A stretch of DNA of 24,929 nt from CAZEDU01 sp964511185 (GTDB taxonomy: Bacteria > Myxococcota > Myxococcia > Myxococcales > Myxococcaceae), in the NCBI GenBank assembly GCA_964511185.1, contig CAZEDU010000075.1, positions 1 to 24,929 on the forward strand, written 5' to 3'. A program made the position numbers and the translations under genes. Under the pieces are notes generated by a model. It did no database searches. It saw only the letters and a program-made list of their open reading frames with translations, and had not been told where the DNA came from. Shown here piece by piece: positions 17,401 through 24,929 of this stretch (positions are counted from its first letter, which is position 1; each line of letters opens with the position of its first letter).

Positions 17401-18431
17401 ACGATCGCATCCTCAAGGCGGCGCGGCGGCAGCCGACCGACACCACGCCCATCTGGATCATGCGGCAGGCGGGGCGCTACCTGCCGGAGTACCGCGCGAT
17501 TCGCGGCAAGACGGCGTTCCTCGACCTCTGCAAGGACCCCGACCTGGCCGCCGAGGTCACGGTGCAGCCGGTGACGCGGTTGGGCGTCGACGCGGCCATC
17601 ATCTTCTCGGACATCCTGATCCCGGTCGAGGCGATGGGCATGGCGCTCGAGCTCGGCGACAAGGGGCCGCACCTGCCGCAGCCGCTGCGCACCGACGCGG
17701 ACGTCGACCGGCTCGCCATCCCGGACCCGGTGGAGAAGACCGGCTTCGTCGCCGAGGCGATTCGCCGCACGCGCCAGGCACTTCAAGACGCGGTGCCGGT
17801 GATCGGCTTCTGCGGCGCGCCGTTCACGCTCGCCGCGTACATGGTCGAAGGCGGCGGCTCGAAGAGCTTCATCGAGGTGAAGCGCATGCTGTTCGAGCGG
17901 CCCGCGCTGGCGCACCGGCTGTTCGACAAGCTCACCCAGACGCTGATCCCGTATCTGAAGATGCAGGTCGAGGCGGGCGCGAAGCTGGTGCAGATCTTCG
18001 ACAGCTGGGGCGGCGAGCTCTCACCGCCCGACTTCGAGACCTTCACGCTGCCGTACGTGACGCGCATGGTGAGCGCGCTGAAGGCCACCGGCGTGCCGGT
18101 CATCTACTTCGGCACCTCGATGACGCCGCACCTGCCGCTGATGAAGCGCACCGGCGCCGACGTGCTCGGCATGGACTGGCGCATGCACATCGACGAAGGG
18201 CGCAAGGTGCTCGGGCCGGACGTGGCCGTGCAGGGCAACCTGGACCCGCTCGCGCTGTTCCTGCCGCGCGAGCAGCTCGTCCGCCGCGCCGAAGACATCG
18301 TCCGCCGCGCCGGGCCGGTCGGTCACATCTTCAATCTCGGCCACGGCATCCTGCCGCCCACCGACCCCGAGGCCGCCAAGGCCCTGGTCGACGCGGTGCA
18401 CGCGGCGGGTCGCGCCTTGCGTGCGGGCTGA
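17397..18431 (+). CDS. hemE: Uroporphyrinogen III decarboxylase
   Basis: This encodes 344 residues, the usual size. HemE removes four acetate carboxyls from uroporphyrinogen III to give coproporphyrinogen III in haem synthesis, in the cytoplasm. The first signature is 'PIWIMRQAGRYLPEYR' (18-33), with Arg23 and Arg27 as substrate contacts. The essential Asp is Asp72 in 'IIFSDIL'. The second signature is 'GFCGAPFTLAAYMVEGGGSK'. The ATG overlaps the amylase stop (ATGA). An upstream GTG-type extension of this frame is ignored because it lies within the amylase gene. Other hem genes are not in the window. A sensor kinase gene follows after 29 bp. Coupling of haem synthesis to a secreted amylase is odd and probably reflects gene packing rather than shared function. 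Confidence 0.97.
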   Translation: MNDRILKAARRQPTDTTPIWIMRQAGRYLPEYRAIRGKTAFLDLCKDPDLAAEVTVQPVTRLGVDAAIIFSDILIPVEAMGMALELGDKGPHLPQPLRTDADVDRLAIPDPVEKTGFVAEAIRRTRQALQDAVPVIGFCGAPFTLAAYMVEGGGSKSFIEVKRMLFERPALAHRLFDKLTQTLIPYLKMQVEAGAKLVQIFDSWGGELSPPDFETFTLPYVTRMVSALKATGVPVIYFGTSMTPHLPLMKRTGADVLGMDWRMHIDEGRKVLGPDVAVQGNLDPLALFLPREQLVRRAEDIVRRAGPVGHIFNLGHGILPPTDPEAAKALVDAVHAAGRALRAG

Positions 18432-18460
18432 CCTGGCAGTTGGTGGAAGTGGAGGTCGCC

Positions 18461-19816
18461 ATGTCCACGGGCGCGAAGTTCGAAAGCACCGCGACGATCG
18501 GCTTTGTGATCCTCACCGCGCTCCTGGCGTTTGGCATGGCCTTCTCCATTCGTCGGTTCGCCGCCGAGTCGAACCAGCAGGTGCGTCGGATCAGCGCGGA
18601 GGAAGACGAGATCACCCTGGTGGAGCGGCTGCGCTGGAGCGCGGAGCTGATCATCTCGAGCGGCCGCGGGTACCTGATCACGGGTGAGCCCGCCATTCGG
18701 ACGCAGGTGGAGACCTCCAAGGGGCAGTTCCAGCGCGCCATGGACGAGCTGTTGGCCCTGGAGAGCAGCCCCCAAGGCCGCGCGTTGGCCGAGGCCTCCG
18801 AGCAGGCGGCGACGCGCTTCATTCGGGTCCAGCAGGAGATCTTGGATGCGCGGCTTGGTCCCGACGCGCCCCAGCTGTTGGCCGAGCGCTTCGAGCTCGA
18901 GCTGCTCCCGCTCGCGGCCGAGCTGGATGAGTCGCTCTCGCGCCTGGTCGAGCACAAAGAGTCGGCCTTGCAGGAACACTACCTTCGCGCCGAGCGCGAG
19001 CGCGCCCAGCTGGCGGCGCGGCTCTACGCGCTGTTGGGCGGGCTGCTCCTCGCGAGCCTCGCGGTGGGTTGGTACTTCGCCCGGCGCCTCGGCCGTTCGC
19101 ACCGGCAGCAGCGCGAGGCGCTGGAGACGGCGCGCAAAGCGCTGGCGGCCCGCGACATGCTGATGGGGGTCGTGGCGCACGATCTGCGAAGCCCGCTCGG
19201 GGCGATCGCCATGAAGGCCACGCTGATGCGCAAGAGCGCCGACTCGGAGCGGCTGCGAAAGCAGGCGGAGTCGATCGAGAACGTGGCGGCGCGCATGGAG
19301 CGCCTCATCCGGACCACGCTCGACGTCACCACCATCGAGGCCGGCAAGTTCTCGGTCCTCCCGGCGCGCTGCGCGGCCGAGGAGCTCCTGCGCGAGACGA
19401 CGGAGCTGTTCGGGGCGGACGCCGCGGCGAAGCAGGTGCGCCTGGAGCAGACGGTGAGCGAGGGCGGTCTGGTGGTGCTGGCCGATCGCGAGCGCGTCTT
19501 GCAGGTGCTCTCGAACCTGGTGAGCAACGCGCTCAAGTTCACGCCTCAAGGCGGGCAGGTGTCGCTCACCGTCGAGCGGCAGGCGTCGATGGCGCAGTTC
19601 ACCGTGGCGGACACGGGGCCCGGCATCGGACGCCAGAACCTCCCCTATGTCTTCGAGCGCTTCTGGCGGGAGACCCAGGAAAAAAAGGGGACCGGGCTCG
19701 GCCTGTTCATCGCCAAGGGCATCGTCGACGCGCACGGGGGGCGCATCTGGGTGGACAGCGACCTGGGCCAGGGCACCCGGTTCTACTTCACGCTGCCGCT
19801 CGCCCAGGCCCCTTGA
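18461..19816 (+). CDS. CHASE3-type sensor histidine kinase
   Basis: This encodes 451 residues. The ATG at 18461 has a GGAGG (18451-18455) ribosome site; an in-frame GTG upstream lacks one. Transmembrane segments lie at about 12-30 and 187-206. The about 155-residue helical periplasmic part between them ('...WSAELIISSGRGYLITGEP...') matches CHASE3. The phosphoacceptor is His240 in 'GVVAHDLRSPLGA'. The ATPase boxes follow: N box 'VLSNLVSNALKF' (Asn356), G1 'DTGPGIG' (384-390), F 'FERFW' and G2 'GTGLGL' (410-415). It has no receiver or DNA-binding partner nearby, so it is an orphan kinase. A run of seven A (19680-19686) sits just before the G2 box. It could be the last gene of the porin-amylase-hemE run. 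Confidence 0.92.
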   Translation: MSTGAKFESTATIGFVILTALLAFGMAFSIRRFAAESNQQVRRISAEEDEITLVERLRWSAELIISSGRGYLITGEPAIRTQVETSKGQFQRAMDELLALESSPQGRALAEASEQAATRFIRVQQEILDARLGPDAPQLLAERFELELLPLAAELDESLSRLVEHKESALQEHYLRAERERAQLAARLYALLGGLLLASLAVGWYFARRLGRSHRQQREALETARKALAARDMLMGVVAHDLRSPLGAIAMKATLMRKSADSERLRKQAESIENVAARMERLIRTTLDVTTIEAGKFSVLPARCAAEELLRETTELFGADAAAKQVRLEQTVSEGGLVVLADRERVLQVLSNLVSNALKFTPQGGQVSLTVERQASMAQFTVADTGPGIGRQNLPYVFERFWRETQEKKGTGLGLFIAKGIVDAHGGRIWVDSDLGQGTRFYFTLPLAQAP

Positions 19817-19850
19817 GGGTTGTCCAAGTCCACGAATTTACATGCGAAGC

Positions 19851-19877
19851 TTGCGCTCGCCGCGGCGCCGCTCTAAT
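19851..19877 (+). promoter_or_regulatory. Possible kup promoter
   Basis: TCTAAT (19872-19877) matches the -10 consensus in five of six positions. A weak -35, TTGCGC (19851-19856), lies 15 nt upstream. It would start transcription near 19884, giving a leader of about 60 nt that contains the hairpin at 19895-19927. Confidence 0.35.
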
Positions 19878-19894
19878 TGTCGGCCCTTCAGCCA

Positions 19895-19927
19895 CCTCGG
19901 CCCGCGCCCACCGTGTGGGCGCCGAGG
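19895..19927 (+). promoter_or_regulatory. Strong 5'-leader hairpin overlapping the kup ribosome site
   Basis: GCCCAC (19906-19911) and GTGGGC (19915-19920) close a CGT loop. Outer arms CCTCGG (19895-19900) and CCGAGG (19922-19927) flank a CCCGC/G internal loop. The last three bases of the outer arm are part of the GAGGAGGAGG ribosome site of kup. Folding would therefore partly hide it. I see no U-tract, so it is not a terminator. Confidence 0.5.
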
Positions 19928-19942
19928 AGGAGGAAGTCGAAA

Positions 19943-21955
19943 ATGCCGTCGGATTCAACGTCGAGCTCCTCGGGCCCTGCACCGGCCGGCCCCGATCCGG
20001 AGCCGGAGTCAAAAGGCGCCAACGGGACCGACGGCGCCGCCTTCGAGACAGGCAGCCACGAGACGGCCGCCAGCGAGGCGCGACAGCGGCCGAGCGGCAA
20101 GTACCTGCTGACGCTCGCGCTCGGCGCGGTGGGCGTCGTCTACGGCGACATCGGCACCAGCCCGCTCTACGCGATGCGCGAGTGCTTCGCCGGCCACGTG
20201 CCGCTGCCGGTGACGCGCGAGAACGTGCTGGGCGTGCTCTCGCTCATGGTGTGGTCGCTCGCGCTCATCGTCACCGTGAAGTACGTGGCCTTCGTGATGC
20301 GCGCCGACAACCACGGCGAGGGCGGCATCCTCGCCCTGATGTCGCTGGTGCAGGGCGCCAAGCCGCGCGGGGCGAAGCTCCAGGCGGCGATGGTGCTCGT
20401 CGCCATCGTGGGCGCCGCGCTGCTCTACGGGGACGGCGTCATCACCCCGGCCATCTCCGTCTTGAGCGCGGTGGAAGGTGTCGCGGTCTTTCAGCCCCAG
20501 TTCGAGCCGTTCATCGTTCCGCTCGCGCTCGCGGTGTTGGCCGGGCTCTTCCTCCTCCAGCGCCGGGGGACGTCGGGCATCGGCGCCATCTTCGGGCCGA
20601 TCACGCTCTTGTGGTTCATCGTGCTGGCGGGCCTGGGCATCGGCGGCATCCTCCACGCGCCTTCGGTGCTGCTCTCGGTCAACCCGTACTACGGCGCGGT
20701 GTTCTTCCTGCACCACGGCTGGCACGCGTTCTGGATTCTGGGCGCGGTGTTCCTGGTGGTGACCGGCAGCGAGGCGCTCTACGCCGACATGGGCCACTTC
20801 GGCCGCCGGCCGATTCGGCTCACCTGGTTCGCGGTCGTCGCGCCGGCCTTGCTCCTCAATTACTGGGGCCAGGGCGCGCTCTTGCTCGAAGACGCGGCGG
20901 CGGTGAAGAACCCGTTCTACCTGCTCGCGCCCTCGTGGGGGCTGCTCCCGCTCATCGCGCTCGCCACCACCGCCGCGTGCGTCGCGTCGCAGGCGGTCAT
21001 CTCGGGCGCCTTCTCCATCACCCGGCAGGCGGTGCAGATGGGGTTCTGCCCGCGCTTGGAGATCGTCCACACCTCCGAGCGCGAGATCGGGCAGATCTAC
21101 ATCCCCGCGGTGAACTGGGCGCTCTTCGTCACGGTCATCCTGCTCGTGCTCGGCTTTCGGACCTCGAGCGGGCTCGCCGCGGCGTACGGCATCGCGGTGG
21201 CGAGCACGATGGTGCTCACCGGCCTGTTGATGTTCTTCGCGGCGAAGGACCTGTGGCACTGGCGGACGGCGGTGGCGGCGCTCGTCTTCGGCGCGTTCCT
21301 GGTGGTGGACGTCTCGTTCCTCACCGCCAACGCGCTGAAGATCGCCGACGGCGGCTGGTTCCCGCTCGTCTTCGCGCTCGGCATCGTCGTCCTGATGACG
21401 ACCTGGAAGCGGGGCCGGGCCATCCTCGCCGAGCGGCTGCGCGAGGGCACCCTCCCGATGGAGGTGTTCCTGAAAGGGCTGGCCGACCACCAGACGCCGC
21501 GCGTGCCGGGCACCGCGGTGTTCATGACCGGCAACCCGCACGGCACGCCGCCCGCGCTGCTCCACAACCTCAAGCACAACAAGGTGCTCCACGAGCGGGT
21601 CGTCCTGCTCACCGTCGAGACGGCGGAGCTGCCCAGCGTGCCGGAGAAGGACCGCCTGGAGCTCTCGCCGCTCGAGGGCAATTTCTTCCGCGTCGTCGCC
21701 CGCTACGGCTTCATGCAGACCCCGAGCATGCCCGAGCTGCTCTCCCGGCTCGCCAAGCGCGGCCTCAAGCTCAAGATGATGGAGACCTCGTTCTTCCTCG
21801 GGCGCGAGACGCTCATCCCGTCCAAGAAGCGCGGCATGACGCTCTGGCGCAAGGCGCTCTTTGGCTGGATGAGCAAGAACGCCCGCACCGCGACCAACTA
21901 CTTCAACCTGCCCCCCAACCGGGTCGTCGAGCTGGGCGCGCAGATCGAGCTGTGA
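19943..21955 (+). CDS. kup: Kup-family potassium uptake transporter
   Basis: This encodes 670 residues, slightly longer than E. coli Kup (622). The family hallmark 'GVVYGDIGTSPLYA' is at residues 64-77, and about 12 hydrophobic segments follow up to about residue 460. The C-terminal about 170 residues are a soluble domain. Kup imports K+ with H+ across the inner membrane. The first 50 residues are a Ser/Pro/Glu/Gly-rich disordered extension not typical of the family. The ATG at 19943 is preferred because GAGGAGGAGGAAG (19924-19936) gives it an excellent ribosome site. An earlier in-frame ATG at 19877 is inside the leader hairpin region. It is preceded by a sensor kinase gene 126 bp upstream and may have its own promoter. 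Confidence 0.95.
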   Translation: MPSDSTSSSSGPAPAGPDPEPESKGANGTDGAAFETGSHETAASEARQRPSGKYLLTLALGAVGVVYGDIGTSPLYAMRECFAGHVPLPVTRENVLGVLSLMVWSLALIVTVKYVAFVMRADNHGEGGILALMSLVQGAKPRGAKLQAAMVLVAIVGAALLYGDGVITPAISVLSAVEGVAVFQPQFEPFIVPLALAVLAGLFLLQRRGTSGIGAIFGPITLLWFIVLAGLGIGGILHAPSVLLSVNPYYGAVFFLHHGWHAFWILGAVFLVVTGSEALYADMGHFGRRPIRLTWFAVVAPALLLNYWGQGALLLEDAAAVKNPFYLLAPSWGLLPLIALATTAACVASQAVISGAFSITRQAVQMGFCPRLEIVHTSEREIGQIYIPAVNWALFVTVILLVLGFRTSSGLAAAYGIAVASTMVLTGLLMFFAAKDLWHWRTAVAALVFGAFLVVDVSFLTANALKIADGGWFPLVFALGIVVLMTTWKRGRAILAERLREGTLPMEVFLKGLADHQTPRVPGTAVFMTGNPHGTPPALLHNLKHNKVLHERVVLLTVETAELPSVPEKDRLELSPLEGNFFRVVARYGFMQTPSMPELLSRLAKRGLKLKMMETSFFLGRETLIPSKKRGMTLWRKALFGWMSKNARTATNYFNLPPNRVVELGAQIEL

Positions 21956-21983
21956 GGTCGCCCGAGCCGGCGCCCAATTGTGG

Positions 21984-22009
21984 TTGACGCGTCGCGTTGC
22001 CCTCATTAA
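21984..22009 (+). promoter_or_regulatory. Weak promoter candidate before fadI
   Basis: TTGACG (21984-21989) is a good -35, but the best -10, CATTAA (22004-22009), is only 14 nt away and matches poorly. It lies in the 103-bp gap between kup and fadI. Confidence 0.25.
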
Positions 22010-22024
22010 GGCTCAGCGCGGTTT

Positions 22025-22047
22025 TCCCTTCAGCTCTCCCTTCAGCT
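22025..22047 (+). repeat. Tandem 11-bp direct repeat in the fadI leader
   Basis: TCCCTTCAGCT occurs twice (22025-22035 and 22037-22047), with a single C between, so the period is 12 bp. It lies between the possible promoter and the ribosome site GAGGAG of fadI. It might be a regulator site or a leader element. Confidence 0.5.
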
Positions 22048-22058
22048 TCGAGGAGCCC

Positions 22059-23360
22059 ATGGCTCAGAAACAAGCGAACGGTCTCAACCGAGTCGCGGTG
22101 GTGAGGGGCCTTCGGACCCCCTTCGTCAAAGCGGGAACGCTCTTCGGGCAGCTCACCGCGCTCGAGCTCGGCAGGTTGGTGGTGCAAGAGCTCGTGCAGC
22201 GCGCGGATCTGGACCCGAAAGAGATCGACCAGTGCGTGTTCGGGCAGGTGATCCCGAACCTCACCGCGCCCTCCATCGCGCGCGAGGTGGTGATCGCCGC
22301 GGGGCTGCCGCGCACGATGGACGCGCACACCGTCTCGCGCGCCTGCGCCACCAGCATCCAGGCGTTCACCGACGCGGCCAACGCCATCGCGCTCGGGCAG
22401 TCGGAGGTGGCGATCGCCGGCGGCACCGAGTCGATGTCGGATCCGCCGCTCTTCACCAGCCGCCCGCTCGCGCACGCGCTCGCCGCCGCCTCGAAGGGCC
22501 GCTCGCTGCCCGAGAAGGTGAAGCCGTTCCAGCGGCTCAAGCCCAAGGACCTGCTCCCCGTCCCTCCCGCCATCGCCGAGTACTCGACGGGCATGACGAT
22601 GGGGGAGAGCGCCGAGAAGATGGCGAAGGAGAACGGCATCGGCCGCCGGGAGCAGGACGAGCTCGCGCTCGCCTCGCACGTCAACGCGGCGCGCGCCTGG
22701 AAGGAAGGCAAGTTCGACGGCGAGGTGATGCACGTGGTGGTGCCGCCGGCCTACGAGCAGGTCGCGGCGAAGGACAACATCGTGCGCGAGGACAGCACGC
22801 TGGAGGCGCTCGCCAACCTGCGCCCGGTGTTCGACCGCAAGTACGGCACCATCACCGCCGGCAACGCGAGCCCGCTGACCGACGGCGCGGCGGCGCTGAT
22901 TCTGATGAGCGAGGCCAAGGCCAAGGCGCTGGGCTACGAGCCGCTCGGCTACCTGCGCGCGTTCGCGTACGCGGCGACCGACCCGGCGGATCAGCTGCTC
23001 CAGGGGCCGGCCTACGCGACGCCCATCGCGCTCGAGCGCGCGGGCATGACGCTCAAGGACATCGACCTGTTCGAGATGCACGAGGCGTTCGCGGCGCAGG
23101 TCGCGTCCAACTTGCAGGCGTTCGCCTCGGCCGAGTTCGCCAAGAAGGCCGGCCGCTCGGCCCCGCTCGGCGAGGTCGACCGCGCGCGGCTCAACGTGAA
23201 CGGCGGATCCATCGCGCTCGGCCACCCGATCGGCGCCACCGGCGCGCGCATCATCACCCAGGGCCTGAACGAGCTGAAGCGACGAAACAAGAACACCGTG
23301 CTGTGCACGGTCTGCGCCGCCGGCGGCCTGGGCGCCGCGGTGGTCCTGGAGCGTGCGTGA
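22059..23360 (+). CDS. fadI: 3-ketoacyl-CoA thiolase (acetyl-CoA acyltransferase)
   Basis: This encodes 433 residues, as for E. coli FadI (436). It cleaves 3-ketoacyl-CoA with CoA to acetyl-CoA and a shortened acyl-CoA in the last step of beta-oxidation. The nucleophile is Cys96 in 'VSRACATSIQAF'. 'EMHEAFAAQVASN', 'NVNGGSIALGHPIGATGAR' (His389) and Cys419 in 'CTVCAAGGLGAAV' form the rest of the thiolase active site. The ATG at 22059 has GAGGAG a few bases upstream. An earlier in-frame ATG (21978) would add a Phe/Ser-rich leader that does not look like thiolase. The stop overlaps the start of fadJ by one base (TGATG), so both subunits are made together. FadI is more likely than the unrelated-order FadA because of length and gene order. 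Confidence 0.95.
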   Translation: MAQKQANGLNRVAVVRGLRTPFVKAGTLFGQLTALELGRLVVQELVQRADLDPKEIDQCVFGQVIPNLTAPSIAREVVIAAGLPRTMDAHTVSRACATSIQAFTDAANAIALGQSEVAIAGGTESMSDPPLFTSRPLAHALAAASKGRSLPEKVKPFQRLKPKDLLPVPPAIAEYSTGMTMGESAEKMAKENGIGRREQDELALASHVNAARAWKEGKFDGEVMHVVVPPAYEQVAAKDNIVREDSTLEALANLRPVFDRKYGTITAGNASPLTDGAAALILMSEAKAKALGYEPLGYLRAFAYAATDPADQLLQGPAYATPIALERAGMTLKDIDLFEMHEAFAAQVASNLQAFASAEFAKKAGRSAPLGEVDRARLNVNGGSIALGHPIGATGARIITQGLNELKRRNKNTVLCTVCAAGGLGAAVVLERA

Positions 23361-24929
23361 TGGCGACGTCGACCTCGAAGAAGGAACAGAACAGCGGCCC
23401 GGCCTTCACCTACACGGTCGATGGCCAGGTGGCGTGGCTCGAGCTCAACGAGCCGGGCGAGGCGGTGAACACGCTCTCGCCTCAGGTCGGCAAGGAGTTC
23501 CGCGAGCTGCTCGCGCGCGCCGACAAGGACGACGGCGTCCAGGCGCTGGTGCTCGTCTCGGGCAAGAAGGACAACTTCATCGCCGGCGCGAAGATCGACT
23601 TCCTGGCGGACCTGAAGACGCCCGCCGACGGCGAGCGGGTCTCGCGCGAGGCGCAGGAGGACTTCAAGCGGCTCGAGCAGTTCCGCAAGCCGGTGGTCGC
23701 GGCGATCCACGGCGCCTGCCTGGGCGGCGGGTTGGAGTGGGCGCTCGCCTGCCACTACCGCGTCGCCACCGACAGCCCGAAGACCTCGCTCGGGCTGCCC
23801 GAGACCCAGCTGGGGCTGATTCCCGGCGCGGGCGGCACGCAGCGGCTGCCGCGGCTCGTCGGCGCGCAGCAGGCGCTCGACCTCATCCTCACCGGCAAGA
23901 ACGTCAAGGCGAAGAAGGCGCTCCGGCTCGGGCTGGTCGACGAGGTCGTGCCGGCGCCGATTCTGCGGGAGATCGCCAAGAAGCGCGCCGAAGAGCTGGG
24001 CGCGGGCAAGCTGAAGGTCGACCGCGAGGGGCGCCGCGCGGGTGCGGGCTCGGCCAAGAAGATGGGGCTGGGCGCGATCCTCAAGGGGCTCGCCAACAAG
24101 GAGAAGTGGGCCGAGCTGGCGCTGGAGGAGAACCCGCTGGGCCGCAAGGTCCTGTTCGACCAGGCGAAGAAGGCGCTGCTCAAGAAGACGCGCGGCAAGT
24201 ACCCCGCGCCCGAGAAGGCGCTCGAGGTGATTCGCGCGGGCCTCGAGGACGGCATCGAGGCGGGCTACACCGCGGAGGCGCGCGCCTTCGGCGAGCTGGT
24301 CATCTCCGACGTGTCGCGCCGGCTGGTGGAGATCTTCTTCGCCACCACGGCGCTCAAGAAGGACAACGGCACCAACGACCCGAAGCTCAAGGCGAAGGAG
24401 ATCCGCAAGGTCGGCGTGCTGGGCGGCGGCCTGATGGGCGGCGGCATCGCGTACGTGAGCTCGGCGCTCGCGGGCATCCCGGTGCGCATCAAGGACAAGG
24501 ACGACGCGGGCGTGGGGCGCGCGCTCAAGCACGTGCGCGGGCTGTACGACGAGCGCGTCAAGCGCCGCTCGCTCACCTGGCGCGAGGCCGACGCGAAGAT
24601 GGCGCTGGTCACCGCGGGCACCGACTACGCCGGCTTCAAGAACGCCGACCTGGTCATCGAGGCGGTGTTCGAGGACTTGAAGCTCAAGCAGAGCGTCATC
24701 CAGGACGTCGAGAGGGTCACCCGAAAGGACTGCATCTTCGCGTCGAACACCTCGTCGATTCCCATCTCGAAGCTCGCCGAGGCGTCGTCGCGCCCGGAGA
24801 CCATCATCGGGATGCACTACTTCAGCCCGGTCAACAAGATGCCGCTGCTCGAGATCATCAAGCAGCCGAAGACGGCCGACTGGGTCATCGCCACCTGCGT
24901 CGACGTGGGCAAGAAGCAGGGCAAGACGG
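23360..24929 (+). CDS. fadJ: Fatty-acid oxidation complex alpha subunit (partial)
   Basis: The first 523 codons of a bifunctional enoyl-CoA hydratase / 3-hydroxyacyl-CoA dehydrogenase are present; the family is about 715 residues, so the C-terminal dehydrogenase part is cut by the window edge. The crotonase domain (about 15-200) has the oxyanion-hole sequence 'IHGACLGGGLEWALAC', with catalytic Glu126, and Glu148 in 'GLPETQLGLIPGAGGTQRL'. A linker (about 215-340) follows. The NAD-binding domain begins with 'VGVLGGGLMGGGIAYV' (351-366). The dehydrogenase catalytic His is His486 in 'GMHYFSPVNKM'. No signal peptide is seen, so it is cytoplasmic. The fadI-fadJ order with a one-base overlap is that of the E. 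coli fadIJ operon. The protein should form a complex with FadI. Confidence 0.95.
   Translation, partial: MATSTSKKEQNSGPAFTYTVDGQVAWLELNEPGEAVNTLSPQVGKEFRELLARADKDDGVQALVLVSGKKDNFIAGAKIDFLADLKTPADGERVSREAQEDFKRLEQFRKPVVAAIHGACLGGGLEWALACHYRVATDSPKTSLGLPETQLGLIPGAGGTQRLPRLVGAQQALDLILTGKNVKAKKALRLGLVDEVVPAPILREIAKKRAEELGAGKLKVDREGRRAGAGSAKKMGLGAILKGLANKEKWAELALEENPLGRKVLFDQAKKALLKKTRGKYPAPEKALEVIRAGLEDGIEAGYTAEARAFGELVISDVSRRLVEIFFATTALKKDNGTNDPKLKAKEIRKVGVLGGGLMGGGIAYVSSALAGIPVRIKDKDDAGVGRALKHVRGLYDERVKRRSLTWREADAKMALVTAGTDYAGFKNADLVIEAVFEDLKLKQSVIQDVERVTRKDCIFASNTSSIPISKLAEASSRPETIIGMHYFSPVNKMPLLEIIKQPKTADWVIATCVDVGKKQGKT

Noticed and set aside
19069..21987. A 972-residue plus-strand frame across the kinase and kup genes
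   Set aside because: It is the -1 shadow of both genes, with Arg/Gly/Ala-rich content. It matters only as the theoretical product of slippage at 19680.
20009..22006. A 665-residue minus-strand frame opposite kup
   Set aside because: It is a His/Arg/Glu-rich antisense shadow; the plus strand encodes an unmistakable Kup.
23012..24817. A 601-residue minus-strand frame opposite fadI and fadJ
   Set aside because: The plus strand encodes thiolase and hydratase-dehydrogenase motifs with all catalytic residues.

Overview
The window looks like a chromosomal segment of a high-GC Gram-negative bacterium, most likely a member of the Myxococcota (former Deltaproteobacteria). This is an inference. It rests on the strong G/C bias at third codon positions, the many secreted lipoproteins, the PilZ protein, the AsmA protein and outer-membrane barrel (so there is an outer membrane), and several ATG starts without a Shine-Dalgarno sequence. 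No database search was possible. I see no rRNA, tRNA, CRISPR array, transposase or phage gene.

Layout. Positions 1-76 hold the tail of an upstream gene. Positions 214-3878 carry three same-strand genes for exported proteins: a small CxxC protein, an LVIVD-type beta-propeller lipoprotein and an Ig-like-domain lipoprotein; the last two are translationally coupled. A cytoplasmic DsbA/FrnE-family thiol oxidoreductase follows (3903-4553). Then comes a 296-bp convergent intergenic region with a REP-like palindrome, and a 1103-residue AsmA-family protein on the minus strand (4850-8161). A lipoprotein isoamylase (8229-10652) diverges from asmA through a 67-bp region whose two predicted promoters share one -35 region. 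Next are a PilZ protein, a minus-strand ACP plus AMP-forming ligase pair, and a divergent left-handed beta-helix acyltransferase.

From 13654 to 19816 a tight same-strand run contains a LamB-like outer-membrane porin, a GH13-CBM20 alpha-amylase lipoprotein, hemE and a CHASE3 sensor kinase. It is followed by a Kup potassium transporter (19943-21955) and by fadI and the start of fadJ (22059 to the window end), the beta and alpha parts of a fatty-acid beta-oxidation complex.

How the genes may work together. The two lipid-anchored GH13 enzymes (debranching and endo-acting with a starch-binding module) and the porin could form a surface alpha-glucan utilisation set, a non-Bacteroidetes counterpart of Sus. 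The ligase, ACP and acyltransferase could activate a carboxylic acid, carry it as a thioester and transfer it to a sugar or lipid. FadI and FadJ perform beta-oxidation. The most distinctive non-coding signal is a set of -10-like TATNNT boxes 6-8 nt upstream of SD-less ATG codons, suggesting leaderless transcription. It is clearest at the asmA/isoamylase divergent promoter.
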